Part shown: piece after piece, positions 26,200-36,712 of the stretch | How positions within the stretch are numbered: position 1 is the first letter of the stretch | How the letters are laid out: every line of letters begins with the position of its first letter | Assembly (NCBI GenBank): GCA_021229015.1 | Contig: CM037783.1 | Span: 9,619,324-9,683,323 of the forward strand | Reading direction: 5' to 3' | Source of the DNA: Solen grandis | Taxonomy: Eukaryota > Mollusca > Bivalvia > Adapedonta > Solenidae | Length of the DNA stretch: 64,000 nt | Program-made: the position numbers and the translations under genes | Notes under the pieces: model-generated | What the model was told of the DNA's origin: nothing | What the model saw: the letters and a program-made list of their open reading frames with translations, nothing else | Databases searched by the model: none

Positions 26200-27697
26200 T
26201 TATTCTTCTTCTTCTTCTTCTTATTATTCTTTTTTTCTTCCTCTTATATTTGTGTTAATTTCGAGGTGTTGCCATTGACTCAGAACAATGAAAATTTTAT
26301 GGCATATATTTCAAACCATGAGCTTTCGGGTGCAATGAATTTCATATTCATATGACGTCAAATAACGTCAGATTTGACGTCAGGTGAAAAAGTTTGTACG
26401 CGGTCTACAGCCATTATTGCTGGACCGATTTTCATCAAAATTTCACAGAATGTGTATGTTAGGCTCTAGTTGTGCATCCCGGTGTCCGTTTTACCAAATT
26501 CGAAAAGGCAAAAGTTTTATGGCGAATCCAAGATTTGAACTAATGACGTCAAATTTTAAATGCGTATAAAATCGCTTCCAGAAGAGCTAGAAAGCTGATA
26601 TTTGGACTGAATATTAATCTCTAGGTCTTCTTTATATTCTAAAAAGATGAACGCCAAATGACGTCTTATGACGTCATAATGCAAATAAAACTTTCGTATT
26701 AAAACTTAACGGTTTTTAATCCCTGTAGGCTTCATTTTTTGTATGATTTGCTTGAAATTTTGTCTGAAGATGCAGTATTAGATTCTATGGAGCCATGTCA
26801 CTTTCGTTTCCGGCAAATCCCAAAGGTCAAGGTCATATATCAATTATCGGCTTTTTCTTGGGCCTTAATTATCTCAAAAACGGTAAATATTCTATCGAGA
26901 CACTATGCGTATAATTTGTAGTGCTTAGAAAGACCTTTCAGATGATATTTAGTTTTTGATGATCGGGGTTGAATTGGTTGAGTTATGGCGGAAAAATGAA
27001 AATTTGGTAACCCTCAGTGTGTTTAACAGTTTATATCTCGAAAACCTTTGATTTTTCAAAATATGATGATGAATATTATTTGTAGAGCAATGTTTGGCCG
27101 TTCTTATGATGCCTAAAGTTTAATGATTGGCCAAAGATTGATGGAGTAATGGGGAAAAAACGAAATTCGTGTATGTAGCTTTGGTGAATTTTTCATTTTT
27201 CAGGTGGTTTAAGAGCTTGTATCTCAAAAAGTATTAGTAATATTCCTAAACATAAAGCGTGTGAAATGTAGAGAATTTTCAGACGATTATTTTGGTACCC
27301 TAAGTTTTGAAATTGAACAAAGTATAAGGAAGTAACATCAAAAATAAGAATTTAAACATGTAGAATTTCAGCGATTCTGCCGTGTTGTCAATCTTTTACG
27401 GCTAATATCTCAAAGCCCATTAGAAAAAAGTCCCACCTTAAGCGAGTGAGATGTAGAGAATTTTAAGACGATTATTTTGGTACCTAGAGTTTTAAAATTG
27501 ATTAAAGTATAAGAAAGTTACATCAAAAATACGAATATAAACCCCAAGTGTAAGAATTTTCGAGAAATATCCTACTTTCGCTTTCACGTTAATTGAAGCA
27601 TTTTCAGAAAATATGTAAGTTTACAGCTATGTATTAGTCATATAAATTGCAAAAAACTTTTTACTTATATCATATTGATATTACTAGCTAAACAAGC
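26200..27697 (+). mobile_element. Copy C: 5' portion of the large element
   Basis: It is collinear with A 1349-2770 and B 12,526-13,930. It keeps both the ~60-bp stretch that A has lost near 2410 and the ~17-bp stretch that B has lost, so C preserves the more complete arrangement there. Similarity stops at CTAGCTAAACAAG (27,697), just before a SINE. A diverged piece of the same module (GTAGGGATTTTCAGGACATTC...TTTTGGTACCTAG) reappears at 30,340-30,420. Confidence 0.8.
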
Positions 27698-27715
27698 GTA
27701 CCTTTTCCGTTGGCC

Positions 27716-28004
27716 GAGTGGTTAGAGCGTCCGCCTCGGGAGCGGAAGGTCGTGGGTTCGATCCCCGACCCGACATACCAAAGTCGTAAAAAACGGAACT
27801 GTTATAGCTCCCTTGCTTGGCGCTCAGCATATAAGGGTATTTGCAGGACTGGTTAGCTCGGTATCAGGATGATGTGACTGGGTGTGGTATCATGCCACAT
27901 GTCTACGGCGTGATACTGCAGTGTGGTAGTCCTATACCCGCATGAAGCAGACATCGTGACTGGCTGAATTACTGTCGGTGGGACGTTAAACCCAACAAAC
28001 AAAC
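27716..28004 (+). mobile_element. tRNA-derived SINE, family A, near full length
   Basis: The head has an A-box-like TGGCCGAGTGGTTAGAG and a B box GGGTTCGATCCC, the internal Pol III promoter of a Ser/Leu-type tRNA. The body follows: CATACCAAAGTCGTAAAA, CTCCCTTGCTTGGCGCTCAGC, TGTGACTGGGTGTGGTATCATG. The tail is GGACGTTAAACCCAACAAAC. Other copies in the window show it is dispersed. It is not a functional tRNA: there is no matching acceptor stem and the repeat body is attached. Confidence 0.9.
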
Positions 28005-28225
28005 TGATATCATATATGGCAGTGTTTACTACACCGATCACTACACACGAGGTGTGCACACTGGCGCATGTTGACGTCTTTTGTAAACGTTTATTAAAGT
28101 TGCTTAAATAATCATGCTTATAGATAAACATTTACATAAGAATGAGGAGTTTCGGAAATATTTTTTGCAAAGGGACTCCTAAGGAAAGAAAAAGATGCTA
28201 AATTAAATACTAAAATATAAGTTTA

Positions 28226-28436
28226 GTTTATTAGGTTTAACGTCCCACCGACAGTATTTAAGTCTTTTGAAGACAATGTCTACTTGAGACAAATGTAGTG
28301 TTGTCACACTGCACAGTATCACGTCGTAGACAGTTGGCATGATACCACACCCAGTCACATTATCCGGACACCGGGCCATCAGTCCTGGAACTACCCTTAT
28401 TAAGCTGAGCGCTAACCAAGGGAGCTATACCAGTAC
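28226..28436 (-). mobile_element. SINE family A, 5'-truncated
   Basis: Minus-strand copy starting at the GGTTTAACGTCCCACCGACAG end and running through ATGATACCACACCCAGTCAC to GCTAACCAAGGGAGCTAT. The tRNA-like head is missing. It lies 220 bp from the plus-strand copy, so the two form a head-out inverted pair. Confidence 0.85.
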
Positions 28437-28906
28437 CTATGTTTACGAATTTGGTAAATACAAGAATTGAAATAATTGATATAACGTTTTTAAACAACTT
28501 ACAGACCATGTGTTATCTCGTTTAATTTGGTATTTCTGGGGTATTCCTAGCCTTGGTATCTTCCGCTGACACCGACTTTTTTAAACGATTATTTTTTACA
28601 TATTTCGTTCTTTTCTTAATGTCAATCAGTTGATATTTTCTGATTTCTCAACTAATTAAAACAAGATAAATAAATAAAAAAAACAGCCATCACATAAATT
28701 GATTGAAATTTGAAAAAGAAATGAGCCGACGGTCAAAAAATGTGCGAAATTTATGTGTTACATCCATATTTGGAAAGCACGTGCACGTGTGTGAATACTT
28801 TAACAATACGCTGACGTAACAATTATATGGTGCCATCTTCTAATATAGCAGCATAACGTAGTAATAGGGCGGGGCAAACTCTAAGTTAGTCAGTGTTAAT
28901 TAAGTA
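28437..28906. other. Intergenic, no gene seen
   Basis: AT-rich single-copy-looking sequence. Nothing coding is supported. CACGTGCACGTG occurs at about 28,779. Confidence 0.5.
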
Positions 28907-29014
28907 TAGGTTAGTGTTTTTTTAGTAAGCATTAATGAAATTAAATCGGTGTGGCGCGGCAAAGCCGCGCGACCGATTTAATGGACTTAATGCTTACTAA
29001 ATAACACTAACCTA
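28907..29014. repeat. Long GC-tipped palindrome
   Basis: Arms of about 50 bp run TAGGTTAGTGTT, AGTAAGCATTAAT, ATTAAATCGGT, with apex GCGCGGC-AAA-GCCGCGC at 28,954-28,970. The GC-rich tip stands out in AT-rich DNA. An outer inverted match (ATAGGGCGG near 28,864 and CCGCCCTAT near 29,087) extends the symmetry to about 28,863-29,098. It may be the terminus of an unrecognised DNA element or a foldback. Confidence 0.8.
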
Positions 29015-30051
29015 CTTAGTGTTTGGAATTATATTTTGAAATTTAACGCAGTCGCACATTCCAAATATAGTATTGATTTTTGAGACTCCGCCCTATCAAC
29101 CTGTTCCCGGCGTGAATTACATCACGTGACATGTAACATGTTATGTCAAAGGTCAATGCGTCGCTCTAGCTGTGTATATCTATGTAGATCTACGCTCCAA
29201 ATGAGCATTGAACCGGAAGCTGACTTTGATCTCTTCGGCAAAAAAGTGGTGATTGAAATTTGAATAAAAGATACTGTTTAGAAAGGTTCATATATCTGCA
29301 CCTCTATATATTGTGTTTTGGACATTATTTTTTTTTATTTAAGTAACCCTTGTTTCTTAGTGTGTTTTTTTTTCTTCTCTTCTCATTATTTATATACATT
29401 TTTCAATTTGAATTTATTTAATCGGATATTTACTTAATCGCTTTGTTTAGTAATTAGTTATATATTGCCCATTCTGTGTTAACATGTGTAGACATTGAAA
29501 TTACACAAGTGTCTTTAAAGCGATGATCGATACTAATGTTGTTAGAACTTGTGGTCAAACCCTCTTACTTATTTTTTTAAATCTTCAATGTTGTATCACC
29601 ATTACTTAGGCAATAATACATGTTTAAACTAAACAAAGCGGAAGGACAGAGTTCTTTTGTTATTTTGGATTAATCAGAATGCTGGTGAGTAAATGTTTGT
29701 TCTCTGTGGTTGCTGTGTATTATTTTTTGTCGATGTTCATGCGTTCACATCAAAAATCCCTGTAACACGTTACACATGCGTGCTGTAAGGGACATTGGCA
29801 TCCAAACTTACCCTCATTAGATAGATCTATTCAAGAGAAATAATTCTGTACATTTTATACATGGAGTCACCGGCCAAATAACATGCGTATGAATTTAGTG
29901 CACCATTCGGCTTGAAGCTGGTTTTAAATTTATCAGTTGATTTAGCGGAATAATGTTTAGTGACAAGTTGATGCCGATTAAATGAATTAAATGGAGACAA
30001 AATTTTGAAAAAATGGAATGATTTCATTGGACAAAATATAATTTTAAACAC
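29015..30051. other. Intergenic between two palindromes
   Basis: No supported gene. A 23-bp stretch at 29,532-29,554 (ACTAATGTTGTTAGAACTTG...) recurs inverted at 37,281-37,303. The segment is bounded by two strong hairpins, both next to AACACTAAC, so the whole could be one ~1.2-kb element. Confidence 0.4.
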
Positions 30052-30128
30052 TAAGAGAGAATTAAGCAGTTAAGGAGCCGTCACTCGCTACGCTCATTCT
30101 GGCTTCTTAACTGTTAAATTCTCTCTTA
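30052..30128. repeat. Palindrome with ~28-bp arms
   Basis: TAAGAGAGAATTAAGCAGTT...GGAGCC pairs with GGCTTCTTAACTG...AATTCTCTCTTA around a ~20-nt loop. AAACACTAAC follows, as at 29,003 beside the larger palindrome. Confidence 0.8.
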
Positions 30129-30426
30129 ATAAACACTAACTATAACGTAATACAGTCGTCTCCATCGTATGTACAAGCATTATTGAAATTTAACTCACGA
30201 GGCTACACGCGTCGACGAATCTATTGCATGGTAGCATTTACGGTTTTATTCCCGCGACTGTACACGAAATTAAAAAAAAAAAGAATTTTGATATGCAGAA
30301 TTAATAGGTTTAAGTTTAATTGCTTATATTTTGAAAACCTATAAAACTAGACCCAAATATGCTACAATTGAATTGTAGGGATTTTCAGGACATTCATTTT
30401 GGTACCTAGAATACTTAACTTGGAAT

Positions 30427-30643
30427 CTCTCAGCCCCTCACCGCTGTGGGTTCCGGTAGGGGCTTCGGATTTTTCATGTGAGGAAGCCTTCCAGCTGGCT
30501 TGCGGTAGGTCGGTGGTTATATCCGCGTATCTTTGTGTACTCGGGGTCTTCCTCCCCTGTAATTAGCTGGACGTCTCTATATGATAGAAATACTATCACA
30601 GCGACGGTAAACCCCAATACAACAACAACAACAACAACAACAA
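30427..30643 (+). mobile_element. SINE family B, nested in Helentron-like sequence
   Basis: It carries CTTGCGGTAGGTCGGTGGTT, GGGTCTTCCTCCCCTGTAATTAG and a tail CGACGGTAAACCCCAATAC followed by (ACA)8. It interrupts sequence matching copy C: TTTTGGTACCTAG before it, and ATTGGTCAAGTTATAAGAAAG after it. Related copies are at 51,293-51,521 (+) and 44,530-44,592 (-). Confidence 0.8.
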
Positions 30644-30821
30644 CTAAAATTGGTCAAGTTATAAGAAAGCGATATCAAAATAAAGATTTATTTATTTTCG
30701 ACATATGGCTTACTTCACAAAATTCATGCATGAGAAGTCCATACGAAAAAAAAAAAGTTAAAGGTAGGAAATATAATATATATTCTTTCTTACGGTATTA
30801 ATCTTTACATTTTAAAACGTT

Positions 30822-30861
30822 GCAGAAAGTCCTATCATTCGTATCAACGAATGAAATCTAG
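30822..30861 (+). mobile_element. 3' terminus of the element containing copy C
   Basis: GCAGAAAGTCCTAT, hairpin CATTCGT-ATCA-ACGAATG and CTAG at 30,858-30,861, followed by TTTTAATATG. The following element starts inside the GTTTCAATAGTCCTAGGAC module, so it is 5'-truncated. Confidence 0.75.
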
Positions 30862-31911
30862 TTTTAATATGTTTCAATAGTCCTAGGACGATGAAATTTT
30901 TATGGGTTATTAGTCACGTGAGGAAATTTTGATTTCAATGATTATCAGCAGCCTATGACGTCACATGACGTCACAGCTAAAAAATAGTGAAAAATGGTGT
31001 TCGCGCTCTACAGCCGTCATTTATGGTCGGATTTTCTTCAAATTTTTACAGATGGTACATCTTGAAACTAAGGTGTGCATATCCTGTCAGCTAACCGAAA
31101 TTCCGAAAAACCGAAGTTCTGTGGCTGAAATAAGATTTGAACATAGGACCGAAAATTTCATTTTAGGATTAAAGAGCTTCAGGATGAGATAGAAAGTTGA
31201 AACTTGCACAGTTTGCAGTTCTGCATTATTTCTACAAATATTTTGAATCGTGACGTCAGAGGACGTCATAAGCATACCACATATTTTTAATATGGGGCAA
31301 TGATTTCGACATGATGCCAATTGTTCAGAATAATGAAAATTTCAGAGTTATTGCAGTAAAGTATGCGCTTTTGAGCAACAGCATTTTCAGCACCCTATGA
31401 CGTCACGTGACGTCAGAGCTAAAAATAGTGAAAAATGGTGTTTGCGCTCTACAGCCGCCATTTATGATCAGATTTTCTTCAAATTTTTACAGATGGTACA
31501 TCTTGAAACTAAGGTGTGAATATTTTGTCAGCAAACCTTAATTCCGAAAAACCGAAGTATTGTGGCTGAAATAAGATTTGAACATAGGACCAAAAATTTC
31601 ATTTTAGGGCTATGGAACTTCGGGATGAGATAGAAAGTTGAAACTTACATAGTTTGCAGTTCTGCAGAATTTCTTAATATATTTTGAGTCGTGACGTCAT
31701 ATGACGTCATAAGCATACTACTACTACTGCTACTTATTTTTTTTTCTTCGTAACTAAACGCTTATTTTTCCCGGAATATAATGTCAATTAATCAGCATGA
31801 ACATGAAATACTACCAGAGGTGAGTCATTATATGAAACTTCTATCTCCTGCTTTTTGCATTAACACAGGTTGCAGAAAGTCCTATCATTCGTTTAGATGA
31901 ATGACATCTAG
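30862..31911 (+). mobile_element. HINE-like element, Type I CRE units, 5'-truncated
   Basis: It starts at the TTGCAATAGTCCTAGGAC-type leader and lacks the 5' hairpin. Two Type I units have doublets near 30,957, 31,397 and 31,691. The shared tail follows, then GCAGAAAGTCCTAT, a weakened hairpin (CATTC...GAATG) and CTAG at 31,908-31,911. The next 5' hairpin (TTAGGACTTTC) abuts directly, with no intervening DNA. Confidence 0.8.
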
Positions 31912-32068
31912 TTAGGACTTTCTGCCTAAAGCAGAAAGTCCTATTGGGTTTGTTATGTTTATTATTAGGACTTTCTGCCTAAAGCAGAAAGTCCTATTGG
32001 GTTTGTTATGTTTATTAGGACTTTCTGCCTAAAGCAGAAAGTCCTATTGGGTTTGTTATGTTTATTAT
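31912..32068 (+). repeat. Three 5' hairpin modules in a row
   Basis: Modules AGGACTTTCTGC-CTAAA-GCAGAAAGTCCT plus ATTGGGTTTGTTATGTTTA start at 31,914, 31,967 and 32,017. The spacing of about 50 bp marks repeated insertion or duplication of the 5' terminus alone. Confidence 0.85.
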
Positions 32069-33150
32069 TATTATTATTATTATTCTTTTCTTCTTCCTAA
32101 CTAAACGCTTATTTTTATATGTTGCAATAGTCCTAGGACGATGAACTTTTTGTGGCTTATTAGTCACGTGAGGAAATTTTGATTTCAATGATTTTCAGCA
32201 CCCTATGACGTCACATGACGTCACAGCTAAAAATAGTGAAAAATGGTGTTCGCGCTCTACAGCCGTCATTTATGGTCGGATTTTCTTCAAATTTTTACAG
32301 ATGGTACATCTTGAAACTAAGGTGTGCATATCCTGTCAGCTAACCGAAATTCCGAAAAACCGAAGTTCTGTGGCTGAAATAAGATTTGAACATAGGACCG
32401 AAAATTTCATTTTAGGATTAAAGAGCTTCAGGATGAGATAGAAAGTTGAAACTTGCACAGTTTGCAGTTCTGCATTATTTCTACAAATATTTTGAATCGT
32501 GACGTCAGAGGACGTCATAAGCATACCACTTATTTTTAATATGGGGCAATGATTTCGACATGATGCCAATTGTTCAGAATAATGAAAATTTCAGAGTTAT
32601 TGCAGTAAAGTATGCGCTTTTGAGCAACAGCATTTTCAGCACCCTATGACGTCACGTGACGTCAGAGCTAAAAATAGTGAAAAATGGTGTTTGCGCTCTA
32701 CAGCCGCCATTTATGATCAGATTTTCTTCAAATTTTTACAGATGGTACATCTTGAAACTAAGGTGTGAATATTTTGTCAGCTAACCTTAATTCCGAAAAA
32801 CCGAAGTATTGTGGCTGAAATAAGATTCGAACATAGGACCAAAAATTTCATTTTAGGGCTATGGAACTTCGGGATGAGATAGAAAGTTGAAACTTACATA
32901 GTTTGCAGTTCTGCAGAATTTCTTAATATATTTTGAGTCGTGACGTCATATGACGTCATAAGCATACTACTACTACTGCTACTTATTTTTTTTTCTTCGT
33001 AATTAAACGCTTATTTTTCCCGGAATATAATGTCAATTAATCAGCATGAACATGCAATACTACCAGAGGTGAGTCATTATATGAAACTTCTATCTCCTGC
33101 TTTTTGCATTAACACAGGTTGCAGAAAGTCCTATCATTCGTTTAGATTGA
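32069..33150 (+). mobile_element. HINE-like element, Type I CRE units, degraded 3' end
   Basis: A TTA-rich run and TTCTTCCTAACTAAACGCTTA lead into two Type I units (doublets near 32,204, 32,645, 32,941) and the shared tail. It is nearly identical to 30,862-31,911. Its 3' hairpin is broken (CATTCGTTTAGATTGAATTG) and CTAG is absent before the next TTAGGACTTTC. Confidence 0.8.
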
Positions 33151-33152
33151 AT

Positions 33153-33460
33153 TGTTAGGACTTTCTGCCTAAAGCAGAAAGTCCTATTGGGTTTGTTATG
33201 TTTATTATTAGGACTTTCTGCCTAAAGCAGAAAGTCCTATTGGGTTTGTTATTAGGACTTTCTGCCTAAAGCAGAAAGTCCTATTGGGTTTGTACTGTTT
33301 ATTAGGACTTTCTGCCTAAAGCAGAAAGTCCTAAAGTCCTATTGGGTTTGTTATGTTTATTAGGACTTTCTGCCTAAAGCAGAAAGTCCTATTGGGTTTG
33401 TTATGTTTATTAGGACTTTCTGCCTAAAGCAGAAAGTCCTATTGGGTTTGTTATGTTTAT
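33153..33460 (+). repeat. Six 5' hairpin modules in a row
   Basis: Hairpins start at 33,157, 33,210, 33,254, 33,304, 33,362 and 33,412. Linkers vary (TTTGTTATGTTTATTATT, TTTGTTATT, TTTGTACTGTTTATT). One copy carries a small internal duplication of AAAGTCCT at about 33,330. This is the longest run of these modules in the window. Confidence 0.88.
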
Positions 33461-34526
33461 TATTATTATTATTCTTTTCTTCTTCCTAACTAAACGCTTA
33501 TTTTTATATGTTGCAATAGTCCTAGGACGATGAAATTTTTATGGCTTATTAGTCACGTGAGGAAATTTTGATTTCAATGATTTTCAGCACCCTATGACGT
33601 CACATGACGTCACAGCTAAAAATAGTGAAAAATGGTGTTCGCGCTCTACAGCCGTCATTTATGGTCGGATTTTCTTCAAATTTTTACAGATGGTACATCT
33701 TGAATCAAAGGTGTGCATATCCTGTCAGCTAACCGAAATTCCGAAAGACCGAAGTTCTGTGGCTGAAATAAGATTCGAACATAGGACCGAAAATTTCATT
33801 TTAGGATAAAAGAGCTTCAGGATGAGATAGAAAGTTGAAACTTACAGAGTTTGCAGTTCTGCAGAATTTCTACAAATATTTTGAGGCGTGACGTCATATG
33901 ACGTCATGTGACGTCATAAGCATTCTTCTTAATTTTCATTTTAGGGCAATGATTTCGACATGATGCCAGTTGTTCAGAATAATGAAAATTTCAGAGTTAT
34001 GAAAGGAAAGTATGCGCTTTTGAACAAAAGCATCTTCAGTACCCTATGACGTCATGTGACGTCACAGCTAAAAATAGTGAAAAAAGGTGTTCGCGCTCTA
34101 CAGCCGTCATTTATGGTCGGATTTTCTTCAAATTTTCACAGATGGTACATCTTGAATCAAAGGTGTGCATATCCTGTCAGCTAACCGAAATTCCGAAAGA
34201 CCGAAGTTCTGTGGCTGAAATAAGATTCGAACATAGGACCGAAAATTTCATTTTAGGATAAAAGAGCTTCAGGATGAGATGGAAAGTTGAAACTTACACA
34301 GTTTGCAGTTCTGCAGAATTTCTACAAAAATTTTGAGTCGTGAAGTCATATGAAGTCATGTGACGTCATAAGCATACTTCTTAATTTTCATATTTGGGCA
34401 ATGATTTCGACATGATGCCAGTTGTTCAGAATAATGAAAATTTCAGAGTTATGAAAGCAAAGTATGCGCTTTTGAACAAAAGCATCTTCAGCACCCTATG
34501 ACGAAAAAATGTGACGTCATAACATC
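33461..34526 (+). repeat. Type I CRE units up to the assembly gap
   Basis: Two clean units start 452 bp apart (33,594 and 34,046). A triple TGACGTCA lies at 33,888-33,918, and part of a third unit runs into the Ns. In the second unit two of the three palindromes are mutated to TGAAGTCA. Confidence 0.85.
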
Positions 34527-34626
34527 NNNNNNNNNNNNNNNNNNNNNNNNNNNNNNNNNNNNNNNNNNNNNNNNNNNNNNNNNNNNNNNNNNNNNNNNNN
34601 NNNNNNNNNNNNNNNNNNNNNNNNNN
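34527..34626. other. Assembly gap (100 N)
   Basis: Exactly 100 Ns at the edge of the tandem array, the usual placeholder for a gap of unknown size. The array may be longer than shown, and sequence on the right is unrelated. Confidence 0.97.
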
Positions 34627-35165
34627 CGTCCATAAAATAGAACAGAACCTTGCATATGGTAAATGTTTAAAGATGTCTGCTTCAAAAGAATTTGGAATGT
34701 TTTTATTTTCTTTACTACCTACAAGACTCAGCGTATGAGTGTGACACGGAAAATGTTTTAAATGAACAGCTAGAATTAGAAGATATGCATCCAATAAAGG
34801 ACTTAAAACTCCCATAATGTTCTGACATTTCTAATGAGGAATAAGTGTATGCCACGCAACAAATTGAAAGGCATACCCAGAACGGGTATCTATTTTACAT
34901 CTTCAGCATTTCAGATATTCAGGACAGTTTACCGAAACTTACGGGGGACAAATCAAAATGGTTATGTCACTGTTAAAGTAATGCTAGTCATGGGGACGTG
35001 ACAAACAGATTGCACAAGAATTGATGGACATGCCTCTGTAAGTTTTAAATGAAGCATTACAGTACATGTATTTTATTGCTGAATTCAGAAACAAAAAAGC
35101 GAAGAGTACAGGCCTAAAACACTGTGGAAATAGTTGTTACATTACAAAACTTCTTAATACATGAT
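34627..35165. other. Intergenic, no gene seen
   Basis: A minus-strand frame is open for about 60 codons from 34,815 into the gap. It has no recognisable family and no visible splice context. Otherwise nothing. Confidence 0.4.
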
Positions 35166-35288
35166 GTTTGTTTGTTTGTTTGTTTGTTTGTTTATTGGGT
35201 TTAACGTCCCACCGACTCGACAGTATTTCAGTCGTTTGGAGACGATGTCTACTTGAGACAGATATAGTGCTGCCACATTGCAGTTTAG
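35166..35288 (-). mobile_element. SINE family A, 5'-truncated
   Basis: A (TTTG)n tail, then GGGTTTAACGTCCCACCGAC, CAGTATTTCAGTCGTTTGG and AGTGCTGCCACA. Only the 3' ~110 bp of the family is present. Confidence 0.85.
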
Positions 35289-35795
35289 CAAATAAAGGAA
35301 GTAGAAATATTTCGCTTGAATATGAACATGACACAGAAAATGGACAACAATGATCCTTTGGGACGATAACCCACAAAAGCTGCTGTCAACACTCAATGCT
35401 TCTGATTCAGACTGGATTACTTTTGGCCCTTTCAGTGGGACAAAAAATATGAAATAGGAGAGATGGTCCGATGTCTCAAATCTGCAGCATAGGAAGGTGA
35501 AGCCTAAAGTTACATGGGCAAATGAAAACCAGAACAATTCAGTAAAGTACCTCAGTTAAAGTCATGTTTACGCTCGTGCTTCTGTTGATTCGTGAGGTTA
35601 AACCATTACATATTTTATTATTATTATCACTATCACAAACCCACTTTAAAATACTCGAAAATTATCAGAAAATGTGTTGTTGTTCTTTTTGAATAGGACA
35701 CAGATGCACCCGTCATTTTGTTTATTAGATGATATTTTCGTCAGTGAATATGATGAAAAAGTGGAAATATAAAAGATGATTTTAAGATCAAATGA
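35289..35795. other. Intergenic with a short coding-like stretch
   Basis: Plus-strand 35,350-35,457 reads 35 codons from ATG to TAG with tryptophan- and aspartate-rich composition (contains LWDDNPQKLLSTLN). It might be a decayed exon. No family is recognised, and no clear splice sites flank it. Confidence 0.25.
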
Positions 35796-36712
35796 ACGCT
35801 GTGACCTTGGCCTTAACCAACTTGGCAAGTGATGTGACCTTGGCCTTAACCAACTTGGCAAGTGATGTGACCTTGACCTTCAAGCTAGCATCGGGGTACT
35901 TGATCGCGACACATTGTTTTGTCTTAAGGATCCCTTGTGCCAAGTTACTTCAAAACATAACTATACACAATAAAAAAATAAACCCCAGACAGGACAGTCA
36001 CTGCTTACACAAATTTTAAACTCAACCTGCTGTGACTTTGATCTTGAAGCAGCAACTTGGTTCTTGTTTGTGTTATATCATATCCTAGGGATCAATTGTT
36101 AATTCAAAACACAACCATTCACAACAAAATTACAGCCGGGACATGATTTTAAGGTTAACTGAGTGCTGTGATTTTGACATTAAGTTAGCGACCTGGTTCT
36201 TGTTCGCAACACATCGTCTTGTCCAAAGGATCACTTGTGCCAAGTTATATCACACCACCATATATAACAAAGTTACAGCTGGGACAAGATTTAAGGTCAA
36301 CTCAGTGCTGTAACCTTGACCTTAAAAGTAATGACCTCGTTCTTGTTCGCGACACATCGTCTTATCCTTAGGATCACTTGTGCCATGTTATTTAAAAAAT
36401 GACCAATCAAGAACAAAGTTACAACCGGGACAAACTATTGAGGTCAACTGAGTGCTGTGACCTTGACCTTCAAACTAATGACCTGGTTCTTGTTCGCGAC
36501 ACATCGTCTTGTCCTTAGGATCACTTGTGCCATGTTATTTCCACACGACCAATCAAGGCCAAAGTTTCAGCCGGGACAAGATTTTAGGTCAACTGATGCT
36601 GTGTCCTTGACATTCAATTTGTTCGCGACATATCGTCTTAAGGATCATTTGTATCAACATATTTCAAAACACGACCATATATAACAAAGTTACAGCCGGG
36701 ACACGAATTCTT
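35796..36712 (+). repeat. ~145-bp tandem repeat (bivalve GTGACCTTGACCTT type)
   Basis: About six diverged units with GTGCTGTGACCTTGACCTT, TTGTTCGCGACACATCGTCT, AGGATCACTTGTGCCA and AAAGTTACAGCCGGGACA. The cores near 36,206, 36,350, 36,495 and 36,625 show the period. The array begins with a short internal duplication of GTGACCTTGGCCTTAACCAA at 35,800-35,850. The type is common in bivalves. ORFs here are artefacts of the repeat. Confidence 0.85.

Noticed and set aside
27716..27785. A genuine tRNA gene
   Set aside because: A and B boxes are good, but there is no closed acceptor stem and the sequence continues into a SINE body found many times in the window.
29532..29554. Inverted 23-bp match to 37,281-37,303 as terminal repeats of an 8-kb element
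   Set aside because: The match ends abruptly on both sides, and intervening sequence contains the gap and unrelated repeats. It is more likely a shared remnant of an old repeat.
1..34526. Many 60-78-codon ORFs repeated across the CRE units (starting MTSHDVTAKNSEKW and similar)
   Set aside because: They recur only because the units are copies. Frames are not kept across diverged units, several rely on non-ATG starts, and no domain is recognisable.
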